From Eublepharis macularius (Eukaryota; Chordata; Lepidosauria; Squamata; Eublepharidae): DNA of 64,000 bases. Below are positions 8,558 to 19,873 of this stretch, piece after piece. Both the position numbers and the translations under genes were made by a program. The stretch lies in the NCBI RefSeq assembly GCF_028583425.1, contig NC_072792.1, positions 10,032,176 to 10,096,175 of the forward strand, given 5' to 3'. Each line of letters starts with the position of its first letter. Within the stretch, counting starts at the first letter, position 1. Below the pieces are notes generated by a model, which did no database searches, had not been told where the DNA came from, and saw only the letters and a list, made by a program, of their open reading frames with translations.

Positions 8558-11191
8558 ATGTCCCTGCCGGGCGCCTGCTGCCTGCTGCTGCTGCTGCCGC
8601 TGTGCTGGGCGCCCGCCCTGGCGCTGAAGAACCTCAACTACACGGTGCCCGAGGAGCAGGGCGCCGGCACGGTGATCGGCAACATCGGCCGCGATGCCCG
8701 GCTGCAGCCCGGAGGTAGCGGCGGCTCGCCGTCGGCGGAGCGCGCCCGCGGCGGCGGCGGCGGCGGCGGCGGCGGGGCCCGCTCGAGCTTCCGCGTGCTG
8801 GAGAACTCGGCGCCGCACCTGCTGGACGTGGACGGCGAGAGCGGCTTGCTGTACACCAAGCAGCGGCTGGACCGCGAGGCGCTGTGCCGCTGGAGCGCCC
8901 GCTGCCTGCTCTCGCTGGAGGTCTTCGCCAACGACCAGGAGATCTGCATGATCAAGGTGGAGGTGCAGGACCTCAACGACAACGCGCCCGCCTTCCCGGC
9001 CGAGCAGGTGGAGCTGGACATCTCGGAGAACGCCGCGCCGGGCACCCGCTTCCCGCTGGCCAGCGCGCACGACCCGGACGCCGGCGAGAACGGCCTGCGC
9101 ACCTACCTGCTCACCCGCGACGACTACGGCCTCTTCGCGCTCGACGTCAAGGCCCGCGGCGACGGCACCAAGTTCCCCGAGCTGGTGGTGCAGAAGCCGC
9201 TGGACCGCGAGGAGCAGAGCCACCACACGCTGGTGCTGACGGCGCTCGACGGCGGCCAGCCGCCCCACTCGGGCACCGTGCAGGTCAACGTGCGCCTGGT
9301 GGACTCCAACGACAACAGCCCCGTCTTCGAGGCCGCCTCCTACGTGGTGGAGCTGCCCGAGAACGTGCCGCTGGGCACGGCCGTCATCGACCTCAACGCC
9401 ACCGACGCCGACGAGGGCACCAACGGGCAGGTGCTGTACGCCTTCAGCGGCTACACGCCCGAGCGGGTGCGCCAGCTCTTCAGCCTGGACCCGCAGAGCG
9501 GCCTCATCCGCGTCAAGGGCAACCTGGACTACGAGGAGGGCGGCCTGCTGGAGATCGACGTGCAGGCCCGCGACCTGGGGCCCAACCCCATCCCGGCCCA
9601 CTGCAAGGTCACCGTCCGCCTGCTCGACCGCAACGACAACGCGCCCGCCATCGGCTTCGTCTCGGTGCGCCAGGGCGCGCTCAGCGAGGCCGCCCCGCCG
9701 GGCACCGTGGTGGCCCTCGTGCGCGTCACCGACCGCGACTCGGGCAAGAACGGGCAGCTGCAGTGCCGCGTGCAGGGCGAGGGCAGCGGCGGCGACGGCG
9801 CCGCCCCCTTCGCCCTCGAGGAGAACTACGACAACCTCTACACCGTGGTGACCGACCGGCCCCTGGACAGGGAGGTGCAGGACGAGTACAACGTCACCCT
9901 GCTGGCCAGGGACGGCGGCAGCCCCCCCCTCAACTCCACCAAGTCCTTCACCGTCCGCATCCTGGACGAGAACGACAACCCGCCCCGCTTCAACAAGAAC
10001 CTCTACGTGCTGCAGGTGCCCGAGAACAACATCCCCGGAGAGTACCTGGGCTCCGTCTTGGCCAAGGACCCGGACCTGGGCCAGAACGGCACTGTCTCCT
10101 ACTTCATCCTGCCCGGCCACGTGGGGGACGTCTCTATCTTCACCTATGTCTCCATCAACCCCACCAATGGCGCCCTCTACGCCCTGCGCAGCTTCAACTA
10201 CGAGCAGACCAAGCACTTCGAGTTCCACGTGCTGGCCAAAGACTCGGGCTCCCCGCACCGCGAAAGCAACACCACTGTCCGCGTCACCGTCCTGGACGTC
10301 AACGACAACGCCCCCGTCATCGTGGTGCCCGCCCTCATCAACGACACTGCGGAGCTTCAGGTCCCGCGGAATGCCGGGGTGGGGTACCCTGTGGGCACTG
10401 TCCGGGCTTTGGATAGCGATTTTGGGGAGAGTGGGCACCTCACCTATGAGATTGTGGAAGGCAACGAAGAGCACCTCTTTGAGATGGACCCCGAAAGCGG
10501 GGAGATCCGCACTCTGCACCCCTATTGGGAAGAGCTGAGCCCCGTGGCCGAGCTAGTGGTTAAGGTCAGTGACCACGGGAAGCCCAGTCTGTCCGCAGTG
10601 GCCAAGCTGATAGTCCGGGCCTTGGCCGGGCCTCTGCCGGAAGCTGGGGAGCCCCAGGTGAACGGGGAGCAGCACAGGCGACCCCACTGGGACTTGTCGC
10701 TTCCCCTGATTGTCACCCTCAGCACGGTTTCCATTATCCTGCTGGCCGCCATGATCACCATCGCTGTCAAGTGCAAGCGTGAAAACAAGGAGATCCGCAC
10801 CTACAACTGCCGTATTGCTGAATATAGCCACCCCCAGCTGGGGGGAGGGGGCAGCGGTGGCGGTGGGGGAGGAGGCGGGGGCGGGGGCAAGGGCAAGAAG
10901 AAGAAGATTAGCAAGAATGACATCATGCTGGTGCCCAGCGAAGGAGAGGACAGCCGGGGGCCCCTCAACGTCATGAACGTGGTGAGCAGCCCCTCCTTGG
11001 CCACTTCTCCCATGTACTTTGACTACCAGACTCGCCTGCCCATGAGCTCGCCCAGGTCTGAAGTGATGTACTTGAAGCCCGCCTCCAACAACTTGACTGT
11101 GCCCCAGGGCCACGTGGGGTGCCACACCAGCTTCACGGGGCAAGGGACAAACCTCACAGAGGCTCCCCCGAGCCGGATGTCCATAATTCAG
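8558..11191 (+). CDS. PCDH17: Protocadherin-17, coding exon 1 (partial gene)
   Basis: The exon encodes 878 residues of a delta-2 protocadherin, a calcium-dependent homophilic adhesion receptor of neuronal membranes. The first in-frame ATG (8558) has G at -3 and is followed by a hydrophobic signal peptide, residues 1-22, cut before LKNLNY. Six cadherin repeats follow. Their boundary motifs are DLNDNAP near 138, DSNDNSP near 249, DRNDNAP near 357, DENDNPP near 470 and DVNDNAP near 580; EC6 runs to about 700. Several LDRE and DxD calcium motifs and NxT/S glycosylation sites (LNYT, LNAT, YNVT, LNST, QNGT, SNTT, INDT) are visible. The transmembrane helix is 715-737. The tail starts KCKRENKEIRTYNCRIAEYSHPQL, as in PCDH17, and includes KNDIMLV. 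Glycine runs at 65-73 and 762-777 look expanded. Assignment to PCDH17 rather than PCDH10, 18 or 19 rests on the N-terminus and tail as I recall them. The rest of the tail should lie in exons beyond the window. Confidence 0.92.
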
Positions 11192-11197
11192 GTAGGA
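11189..11197 (+). other. PCDH17: Splice donor of PCDH17 exon 1
   Basis: The coding frame reaches ...ATG TCC ATA ATT CAG and is followed by GTAGGAG, a strong donor consensus (CAG|GTAGGA). The cut lies between 11191 and 11192. In PCDH17 the first exon is known to end at the corresponding MSIIQ residues, so the position agrees with the family. The donor is in phase 0. Reading on gives only four further codons (VGVF) before TAG at 11204-11206. Confidence 0.9.
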
Positions 11198-11206
11198 GTC
11201 TTTTAG

Positions 11207-13229
11207 AAATAACTGGGTGCCTTTTGTGTGCCAGGCATCCAGAAGGACCAAGAGGTTCGGTGGCCCAGAGCCGACCAGATTGGTCCAGTGGCACCAGGGG
11301 TAGCCAGGCTCCTAAAACACTATTTTAAAAACCCCGTAGCAATAAAGCATCGCAGCACTTTGAAAGGGGGGTCAGATCTAGAACCAGGGTTTTGTGCAGG
11401 TGGCATCAGGATAGGGTGCGTTTGCCTGGAATGTTCCTTGGAGCGAGGAAGGGTGGTGTGGAGATGCTCCGCCACTTGTGAAAATTGTTGATATGGTAAG
11501 CAGTGGTCACTTCCTTACACACATCACACACACACACACATTTGGGATTTCAGCTGAAGAAAACTGCAGATGGCAGAGCATGAAGCCTTTCCGTTTAAGT
11601 CCAGAAGGAACTCTGTTCCAAAATGTATGCTTTTAACATTTAAAACGACCTACTAAAACATATGTGCCCATCTAAATATTTATTTTGGATAGAGGGCGGC
11701 CTCTCTTCGGAGTATACTGCCCCTGCCTCTTTAATTTTTCTTGATGGAGTTAGACCAGCTGCATGGCAGAATGCAGCCGTGGTTAAGCCTCATGAAGTCC
11801 CTTTGACAGCCGCTGGGACCGTTTAAGCACCACCCTCCTGTTTAAATCGATGGGATTTGAAGGTGCCTGACTCTGGCAGGTATCTCTGCCTTCTCTCTGT
11901 AGCTGCAATTTAGGGGATTAAAACAAATTAGACGGACATGCGTTATGAGACCAGTTAACCAAATCATATTTCTAGCTGGCCAGCATTCATCTTTAGTGAG
12001 TGCAACGTAGTAAAGAAGGTAGGGTTGGTTCACACGTGCACGATCACATCCATATCACACGTACATATATATGTATGTATGTGGGCCACTCTGTGCCTTA
12101 AATTATGCCTCTCCCTTTGTGTGTGAAGGTAGGAAGCTGTAAAATGGACACAACCCTACCAGAATTTAGCACTTGGGAGACCCAAGGATAATAGTAGTGT
12201 TAGGATTTCAGCGCATGGTTAACTCTCCAGTTAAGATCAGTGCAATTGGAACATGCTTAAATTAAAGGGCTGAATTGTGTCCTCTGTTTTTTGTTCGGAC
12301 CCCCCCCCTCCCTTACATGCAAATCAAAATAGAATGGCATTGACTTGGGTTTACTTCAGGGAAGTTCATAATTTGCTTTATTTCAAGGCAAACCAAAAAA
12401 AAAAAAAAGGGAAGGGAAGGAGTCTTTTAGCTTACCACCTAGGTCCCTTTTTAGTCCGATCTTTTTTCTAGGACTGCTCTAGAGAAACTGGGTGGCGTTT
12501 GGCGGCCCAGAAGCCCAGTCCTCTGGAGGAAGCCCGAGCTCCTGGTTTAAGTCCAGTGAGTTCCATGTACTCCGGTGGTGCTTAAGTGGGATGGATTTGA
12601 GAGTCCATCTTTACATTATGCAGAAAGACGTGATTGAATTCTGGACTGCCCCACTTTAGAGCACAAGCATGGGGGGGTCATATTTTTGAATGTTTCCCCA
12701 TGTGGGGGGGGGATCCCTGTACAAATAAATCCTCCCCGTGTGTAGCAAACTTGCAAGTCAGAAAGAATAGGTTAGTGCATACCGAGCCCCAGTGTGCAAG
12801 TTGACCACAAGCAGGAGGGTTTTTGAGAGAGCATTCAAAATTGTGACACCCCCCCCCCCATGTGAAGCGGTAGAATCCCAAATTCCACCACCTTCATTTG
12901 CAGATTTAAGTTTTCAGGGCTGTGGTGAACAGCAAGACTTGGCCGCCGCTTGCTTGTTTTTCTGTATCTAGTAAATGTTGGAGAATCGTTGACTGGGAAT
13001 GCATTCCAGGGGAGGCTGTGGATAGATGGCTGTTCGGTACACTGGCCAATGCCGTATATTTTATTTTTCCTGTGCTGCGCTGAATCACAAAGGAACACTC
13101 CACAAGTACCCCAAGCGACACAGATTTTTTTTTTTCATGCTCCAAGCTTTGCTCTTCATTTCACCAAAAACAGATTTGTAACAGGTTTCTGTTCAGTTTT
13201 TTACTGCTCTCTGGCTACCCACTTATCTC
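11207..13229. other. Proximal intron 1, mostly unique
   Basis: No gene is seen. It holds a (CA)n tract at 11525-11540, TATG/TA-rich simple sequence near 12060-12082, an A-run near 12394-12407 and poly-C runs near 12299 and 12848. Lack of young repeats in the first 2 kb of the intron fits regulatory constraint. Confidence 0.4.
11341..11346 (+). terminator. Candidate intronic polyadenylation signal
   Basis: AATAAA lies 150 bp past the exon 1 donor and 135 bp past the read-through stop. It is followed at about 11387-11401 by a T- and GT-rich stretch (TTTTGTGCAGGTGG) that could be the downstream element. Use of the site would give a PCDH17 with a short tail. There is no transcript evidence here. 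Confidence 0.35.
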
Positions 13230-13310
13230 TGTAATCCTGTGCACACTTAATTTGGGATTACATTTCTCCCTGGGATTTACATCTGAGTAAACAGACCTAG
13301 AGATCGCCCT
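13230..13310. repeat. 'AATCCTGTGCACACTTA' dispersed inverted repeat, degraded
   Basis: The head 'gtaatcctgtgcacacttaa' followed by 'tctgagtaaacagacctag' resembles the element seen at 18132, 41090, 56705 and 57983. In better copies a 'caatcctatgca' end faces its reverse complement. Confidence 0.4.
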
Positions 13311-13839
13311 GCGAAAGCTTCCCAACCAATTGTGCTTGAATAGGACCAAGAGCCAGAACCTAGAACGGGCTGTACGGGTAGCAGCAGGCTCGTGGCTGGG
13401 GGGCATCATAGACAGGGAACAGGGTCAGCCCCCAGCCCAGTGGTATGGCTGCTTTTCCTTTCCCTCTCTCCTGGGCAAAGGGCATGGCTGCCTTTCATTC
13501 ATCCAGGGAAGAGGAGGGCGTGGCATTTGGGAGCCATGTGGCGATGAAGGCCTTTGACTTTGCCTTTGTTGACAGTGTCCCCTTAAGAACTAGAATGGCC
13601 TCCTATGTACATTGCAGATATTTGTGTGCGCGTGTGTATGTGTGCACATGTGCAAACATACAGGGGCTTAGATTCCTACAATATTCTTAGTTTTCCTTTC
13701 ATGAGTTCGTACCCCTTGTCTGTCATTATGATGGGTTTTCCCCCGTTAGATGATAACCTCAGCAAACGGGGTGGGTTGGTAACTGATAACTGGCAACTCT
13801 CAAGCCTAAAATTGAAGTCTCTGGAGTTTTACGTTTTTT

Positions 13840-14460
13840 AAAAAATAAGTAAGGTATGCGTATGTGGGGGAGATGTTCCCACACAAGGTCACTGTGAACT
13901 GTTTTTCAACCCTCTATTGAGTTGTATCGCAGAAACAATTTCATTTTATGCTTATCCTGGATGTGTGCTGCTATCAATTAGGTTGAGCTGAAGCAATACT
14001 CAAAATCTGAAATTGATTTTAACAAAAAGTGACACTTAGAGGAAGAAGATTAGGTTAGGGCAGAACTGGAGGTAATTTGATTTATAATTCATGCATTTAA
14101 AATGGATATTTTTTTTGCCAGTGGCATTTGTTTAAGTCATGTCTTTAAAAAAATGTAAAAAGTCAGAATAACGCCCCCCCCAATCCCCCAAACTTCTCAA
14201 TTCAGTGTAATAGCTATTTAAATATTGAGAATTATATTTTACTAAAATGATGTGATATCTGTCTAAAGCAAATAGCGGTTGGTCCTGACTGATTTAGGAT
14301 TTTAATGTAGTGTAAAATCCCAGTTGATAAACATGATACTCTTCTTTAAAAACAGTGTATGCTGTGTAATATTATTTTTTTGTCCTGAGATCTATATAAA
14401 ACTGAAAGAGGAATTTCCTCCCTTAAAAAGGTCTTCTGTGGTTTCTGTAATATTCTAACC
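13840..14460. other. AT-rich repeat-free island
   Basis: About 620 bp with no recognised mobile element. It includes 'tctgaaattgattttaacaa' and 'aatttgatttataattcatg', homeodomain-type AT motifs. This is a candidate conserved noncoding element, by inference only. Confidence 0.3.
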
Positions 14461-15436
14461 ATCCTCGCTGTGGAAGGCAGTCACTCTAACAGTACCTACC
14501 GGGTGTGCAGGGAGGGTAGCATAAATGTTCAGCGGCGGATTAATTTCTTCCTCTTTAGACTTTAGAAAATCAGGATTACAGAGGTTTACATTTTTAAAGA
14601 AGTGGTCTTCTGTGTCATTTCTAACCCCATGTCCTAACTCCGCTGAAGTCAATCTACTGCTCGTGCATTTTAGATGCAATAAAATATTGTAATTAAGGGG
14701 CTGTGCCTGCATCACGCTCCTGCAGGCTAAGGGTTGAAAACTCATGTGGACCCAAGCGGAGTGGTTCCTTCCAGTCCGTCCCGTTAACAGCGGAGGCCTG
14801 AGTTCCTGGCAAGCGGAAGGACAGAGACGCAGCTTTTCTTCCTTTCTTGGCATGGAACTGCTATGGCTTGGAAAGCATTGCCTCCTGCATTTGTTCCAAG
14901 TACAGGAGCCCTGCTGGACAAATCCTGGCCACACTCCTTGAGGTAGGTCAAAGGCAGCAGGGCGAGAGGCTCAGTTAGAAAGACGAGCGTGTCTTTTGGT
15001 AACGCCATTCCAATGGACCGACATGCCGCTTGATATTTTAAAAACATCATTACTGCTTCTGGATTGTTTCCCACCAAATTCCAGGGTTTGGAAAAAGCCA
15101 GACAGCGTGTCATGTGCCTCTCCAAGAGCAATGCACAGCAGGAGCGGTTTGTGGATTATCACACTCGAGGCTGCTGGTGGGAAAGATCGTACAGTGCTGT
15201 CCTAAACTGGGTCGTGCACTGTTAAATTTGGATGATTACCCATTGGGGAAAAGATTCTTCCTGTCCACAGAGAATGAGTGGAGGTGCCTGATTCCTGTGT
15301 GCAGTAAGATATTATCTTTCCCCCAGCAAAACATACAAGAGTGTCGTACGAGAATGTCTGAAGCATTACCCGTGCCCTTGATACAGCGGAGTTTGTACTT
15401 GGCGGGAAGGGAAACTCCAAAAATAAGAGTTGGTGT

Positions 15437-15605
15437 CGTGGTTAGGGTGTTTGGCTGGGATCCAAATTCCCCCACTCTGTCCTATAGCTCACCTTAGACC
15501 AATCACACACTTTCAACCTAGCCCACCTCATAAGGTGGTTGTGAGAATGAAATGAGGAAAGGAAACCATGTATGCTGCCCTGAGCTACTTGGAGACAGGG
15601 CACAA
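15437..15605 (+). repeat. tRNA-derived SINE, degraded
   Basis: 'gtggttagggtgtttggctg' resembles an A-box region and 'gggatccaaattccccc' a decayed B box. The body 'cccacctcataaggtggttg' and 'gaatgaaatgaggaaagg' follows the family order. Confidence 0.5.
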
Positions 15606-15774
15606 TGCAGTGTAATAGATAATAGATGTCTTAGGTTAATAGAAATGTTACAGCGCTTCAAGTGTGTCTGGGTGGCATTTTTGGACATGTGAGAACCAAC
15701 TTTTGCTCCTGAGCAGAGAGCTCTGAGACAGTGTCTTTTCCCAAACTTTTCCTGTTATTACAGAATACACCAGA

Positions 15775-15912
15775 GCTAGATTCAAGTCCAGTAGCACCTT
15801 AGAGATCAACTAGATTTCCAGGGTATGAGCTTTTGAAAGGCAAAATTCCCCCCATCAGATCTGATGAAATCTAGTTGGTTTCTAAGGTGCTACTGGACTT
15901 GTATCTTGCACT
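15775..15912. repeat. AGTCCAGTAGCACC-type foldback, diverged
   Basis: Left arm 'caagtccagtagcaccttag' and right arm 'ctaaggtgctactggacttg' are reverse complements around a 'cagatctgatgaaatctag' centre. It is related to the 29836 and 31878 copies. Confidence 0.6.
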
Positions 15913-16088
15913 TCTACTGCAGACTAAGACAGTTAAAGATTCAAACGCCATCAACATGCAGAGTGAGAGAGCAACAGAGAGCCGGTGTAAGAATGCCTGC
16001 TGGCATCACTGAAATGATAACTGATCAACATGACTGATCATTGACACCTTGGTTAAAGTTTCTGCAGCCCAAACACTAGTAATTGCAA

Positions 16089-16238
16089 GGCCATTTCCAC
16101 ACACGTTGAATAATGCACTTTCAATGCACTTTCGTAACCCTTTGGAAGTGGATTTTTTGTTCCACACATGGAAAATCAGTTTCAAATGTTCACTAAAGAG
16201 TACTGAAAGTGGATTATCCAACGTGTGTGGAAGCAGCC
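16089..16238. mobile_element. GGCC-terminal foldback MITE, 3-bp target duplication
   Basis: Termini GGCCATTTCCACACACGTTG and CAACGTGTGTGGAAGCAGCC pair over about 40 bp. The element is flanked by CAA at 16086-16088 and 16239-16241. There is no coding capacity. A second copy is at 50285. Confidence 0.7.
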
Positions 16239-16710
16239 CAAGTCTTTTGTCAGGAAGATGGGACACACACAGTCTCACAATAAGTAATATATTTAGGAAG
16301 GAACACTGTACATAAGCTCTGCATGGTGCATACTTAAATGACTGGAAACTGTTTATTATTTCCCTTCTGCTAAAGCATCTCACACTCTTCTGCCCCATAA
16401 AAACCTTTGCCTGCCATTCCTGTCACACACTGGCTATCCTATCATCCCACCTGCTCTTCCAATAGTCCTTAATTTAAAGATTTCTTTTTCTGTTGTAAAG
16501 AACCATACTTGGTCCTTTATTGAGGCACATGTGGCTCCAGAGGTGGAGGTTGCTGACCCCCGAAATAGACTGTTTTTGAGGTTATACAATAAATGCCTAG
16601 AAGGGTTCATATACTGCAGTAGTAAAATGCAAACATTTTACTACTACTAGTCCTCTCAGGATGAATTTCCTCCAGGCAATTTAAATGATAGCAAGCATTT
16701 GAGGGACTAG

Positions 16711-16912
16711 GAGCCAAGCTACAAGTGACTCCTGATACAGGTCGGACTCTTGTCAGCTTCCCTCAAGTTTTGATGGGAAATGTAGGCGTCCTGGTCTGGC
16801 AGCTGTGATGGAGAGCCAAGCTGTAAAACGAGGACGCCTACATTTCCCATCGAAACTTGAGGGAAGCTGACAAGTGTCCGACCTGTGTCAGGCGTCACTT
16901 GTAGCTTGGCTC
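16711..16912. mobile_element. GAGCCAAG foldback MITE, 3-bp target duplication
   Basis: Arms start GAGCCAAGCTACAAGTGAC and pair along most of their length, including 'gggaaatgtaggcgtcctgg'. It is flanked by TAG at 16708-16710 and 16913-16915. It is 202 bp with no ORF. Confidence 0.8.
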
Positions 16913-17804
16913 TAGATCTCGGTTGACAGGCCTGCAAGTGGTAGCACTTTCACATGTTTAGGGAAGGAGGACCTGCTGGGGTGTGTGGGGTTGGTGGTTA
17001 AAGTTTATTACAGAACTCTTCAGTTAAGCAGCCAGGGTGGTGGTGTGTTTAGCATGCTTGGCATGGGCTGGAGTAATCTTCTCTGCCACTGTACCAGCTG
17101 CAATCCCTGACAAACCCAGTTGAAAGAATAAGGCAGAACATGGTTGCTGCCCATTTGAGTAGGCAATATAATCTCAATGGGCGAATGGTCTGATTTGGTA
17201 TAATGCAACTTTGTGTGTACAGATCCTCATTCTGCCAGTGAAGGTCCCTGGACAATCTCAGCTTTACCTGATAATGTGGTGGGGGGGAGAATTCCTGAGC
17301 GGCTTAAGTGAGGGCAGAATAGCAGTGCCATAGTGGCCCTGGTAGCTTGGCATCTTACTGTGCTGTTAGTTTGGTCTAGGCTGGGGAGACACGGGTGCTT
17401 ATGCAGACCAGAAAGTATTTCCCCCCCCCCTCCCTGCAATAGACATTATTTCATTATAAACTTGATTGTGTTTGTTCGTAGCCCTGGCAAACGACACCAA
17501 GAAAAAAACAACGCAAACAGTGCAAGTTAAATGTCCATTAAAAATTAAAATACATAATAATTAAAGTCAGAGCAAGGAATAGAAAATTAAGAGTAACTTT
17601 ACTGTTCCTTTATTAACACATCAGGTCCAACACAGATCTCACATATCAGACCGAGCTTAGTACTCAAAATTGATCGATCAGCCAAACTAGCAACAGAGGA
17701 TTTTGTCAGTCTTTATAACCCAAAATGTTATTTAAGAGAGTGGCTAATACAGCTAACCGTGCAGTCCTGCTGAATACAATGTCAGAGTGTTTTTGTATAC
17801 TCGA

Positions 17805-18035
17805 TTGATTAATTAATTTATATAGCACTTTTGTCCCCAGTGCAGACCCTAAGTGGCTTGCAACCGTCTTGCCTTCTCCGTTTTATCCTCAAGAGTCAGA
17901 ATAACCCTGCGAGGTAGGTTAGGCTTACAGCATGTGACAGGCCCGAGGTCAGCCAGCAAGCTTTCATGGCAGAGCGGGGATTCGAACCTGGATCTCCCTG
18001 ATCCTAGTCTAACCCCACACAACACACTGACTTTT
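17805..18035 (-). repeat. tRNA-derived SINE, well preserved
   Basis: Reversed it carries a perfect B box GGTTCGAATCC (from 17980-17990) beside 'ccgctctgccatgaaagctt', then the 'aacctacctcgcagggttat' body and an 'aagccacttagggtctgca' end with an A/T-rich tail. It is one of the youngest SINEs here. Confidence 0.75.
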
Positions 18036-18131
18036 TGCAGAACTCTAAAGCTCACTTTATAACATGTTAACCGGCAGATAATATAAACATTAGACCGGGA
18101 ACTGACAGTAAATAAGCATCGGTTGTGAAGC

Positions 18132-18180
18132 ACAATCCTATGCAGGCTTACTCGGGAGAAACCCGAGTAAAAGTTCTAGT
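18132..18180. repeat. 'CAATCCTATGCA' dispersed element
   Basis: 'cacaatcctatgcaggctta' followed by 'ctcgggagaaacccgagta'. The internal ACTCGGG/CCCGAGT hairpin is visible. It is truncated. Confidence 0.45.
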
Positions 18181-18845
18181 GATGCTTATTTATAGTATCT
18201 TGTCCTTTGTCTATAACAAGGTGCTGTAACTCAAACGCAGCTTATTTGAATTTAGAGAGGCTGCTGTGGCTAAAAGTAGAATACCTTCAATTTGGTTGGT
18301 TGTGGATCAGGTGCTAGTCTGGGGTTGCCGCCAGGCATGGAGTTCAATAAGAAAAAGCTTCACCTGCCACGTTTCTTTGTCCAGAAGCCCCTTTTCAAAG
18401 CACAAGGGCAGAGGGTGTAAAAAAGATGGTGATGCTACACTGACTCTAGAGCAAACCTGCCCAAGATGTGATCCCCCGCCTGCGTGCGAGGTTGCCAACT
18501 CCCCACCCCTCTGCTGTGGTTCTGGGACTGCCACAAGTTAAGCAGGCCTGGTGAAGGGGCGACTCAGTGGTTTGTAAGGAGCTTAGGTGGGTCATCTCAG
18601 GCTTGCATGCTGTGTGACCTGCTAGTTAGGGTTGCCAACAACCTGGAGAGAAAAATTCCTGCCCTCTTAAGAGAGGCTCGATGGGATTTTATTTGCCATG
18701 TGACGTTCTTGAAAAGCTTCACCTGCACGTGGCCACACATTAAACCCCTACGGGAACACTTTTCTCCAGGCCGACTGGTGACTGGACCCCCTTCCCATAC
18801 AAAACCACCCCTTCCCATCCAGCTAGGCTTTCTGACCTGGTTGGT

Positions 18846-19287
18846 CTGAGATAACCAGATCTCAACAAAACTGAGATACTAAGCAGGGCTGGACCTGGTT
18901 AGTACTTGGAGGGGAGAATACCAAAGGACTGCTGTTATTTTTATTTTTAATGTATGTTATTTCTAGTTTGCTTTTCTCATAGAGACCTAATGCAGATTGC
19001 ACAGTGTAAGTCAATAAGAACTGTGGCTGGAACAGCTCGTAATGCAACAGGTTATAGCAACAGTCAGTACAGAAGAGTATAGTCTGCAGTCCCTATCCCT
19101 TTTTCAAAGCATCTCTCTAAACCATTTCGGCACAGTATAGCCTTCCTCCCTGTCTCAAAAAGCTCTCCTAAGTAGTTCAGTTTTGCTATGCAGAAGCAGG
19201 CAACGGCCAACCACGTCTGCTTGTCTCTTGCTTCGAAAACCCTGCAAGGTTGCCGTGCGTTGGCAGAAACTTGATGGCACCTTAAGT
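18846..19287 (+). repeat. 5S-Sauria SINE split by a LINE tail
   Basis: The 5S-derived head 'actaagcagggctggacctg' with 'gttagtacttggaggggag' stops near 18933. The SINE resumes at about 19188 with 'gcagaagcaggcaacggcca' and the BovB-like tail 'acttgatggcac'. The material between (18934-19187) is the LINE 3' repeat described at 4462. Confidence 0.65.
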
Positions 19288-19691
19288 AAGCCCAGTTAAG
19301 CTTTTTTAATTTGCCAGACTCTTTTCACAGGCCCAAGCAGGCAGCACAAGTGAGAGGTTTACTGGTAGAAAAGAGCAAGAGTCCAGTAGCACCTCTAAGA
19401 CGAACAAAATTTGTGGTGGGGTGTGAGCTTTGGTGAGCTTCTTCAGATAGTTTATTGACTGATATTACTTGTGGGGAGGGCAGTGTGCTTGACTTGAGTT
19501 CTGTACAGGCGAAAGCAAATCCGTCTTCTTGGCAGTGTTACCACGTTAGGTTGGCTTAAAAATGGATTTGCTGTCTTCCACCAAGGTGCTCTCCCCTCTT
19601 GCTTATTTCATAGGACAGGCAGTGTGGTATAGTGCTTAGATTGTGGGCCTGGGGCTTGTGAGACTTTTGCTGATGTCTCCACTGTCACGGA

Positions 19692-19873
19692 TAGGTTTGC
19701 CAATCTCCAGGTGAGGCCTGGAGACCTCCTGGAATTATAACTGATCTCCAGACTAGAGGAAATGGCTGCTTTGAAGAGGGGACTCTTATGGCATTGTACC
19801 CTGATGTGATCCCTCCCCAAACCCCTTCCTCTCCCCAAATCTCCAGGAATTTCCCAACTTGAAGTTGGCAGCT
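19692..19873 (+). mobile_element. GTTGCCA-type element, full length
   Basis: It starts TAGGTTTGCCAATCTCCAGG and ends GAAGTTGGCAGCTC. Internal landmarks are present. Confidence 0.65.

Larger units (their letters stand above)
6380..10350 (+). promoter_or_regulatory. PCDH17: CpG island covering promoter, leader and most of exon 1
   Basis: GC content and CpG density rise abruptly near 6380 and stay very high until about 10350, inside the last cadherin repeat. The block has many GGGCGG GC boxes and poly-G runs and very few SINE or MITE copies, unlike both flanks. This is the usual structure of a developmental gene promoter in vertebrates. The transcription start cannot be placed from sequence alone. 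The region 6600-6900 is the best guess because the CCAAT boxes and an A/T-rich AATAAAAG (6891-6898) occur there, which would give a leader of about 1.6 kb. Confidence 0.8.

Noticed and set aside
5956..8637. Minus-strand open frame of 893 codons
   Set aside because: Same cause: high GC and few A/T-rich stop codons. Arg/Pro/Gly/Ala-rich string without family features.
8884..10416. Plus-strand 510-codon frame inside exon 1
   Set aside because: Frame-shifted shadow of the cadherin repeats.
6614..10519. Minus-strand open frame of 1301 codons across the CpG island and exon 1
   Set aside because: It is antisense to PCDH17. GC-rich codons in the sense strand remove stops from the antisense frame. 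The product is low-complexity with no domain.
14455..14934. 159-codon minus-strand frame
   Set aside because: No domain or repeat match. Length within chance expectation.
17975..17995. tRNA gene suggested by a perfect GGTTCGAATCC B box
   Set aside because: There is no acceptor stem or anticodon arm. It sits in a SINE body with the usual tail.
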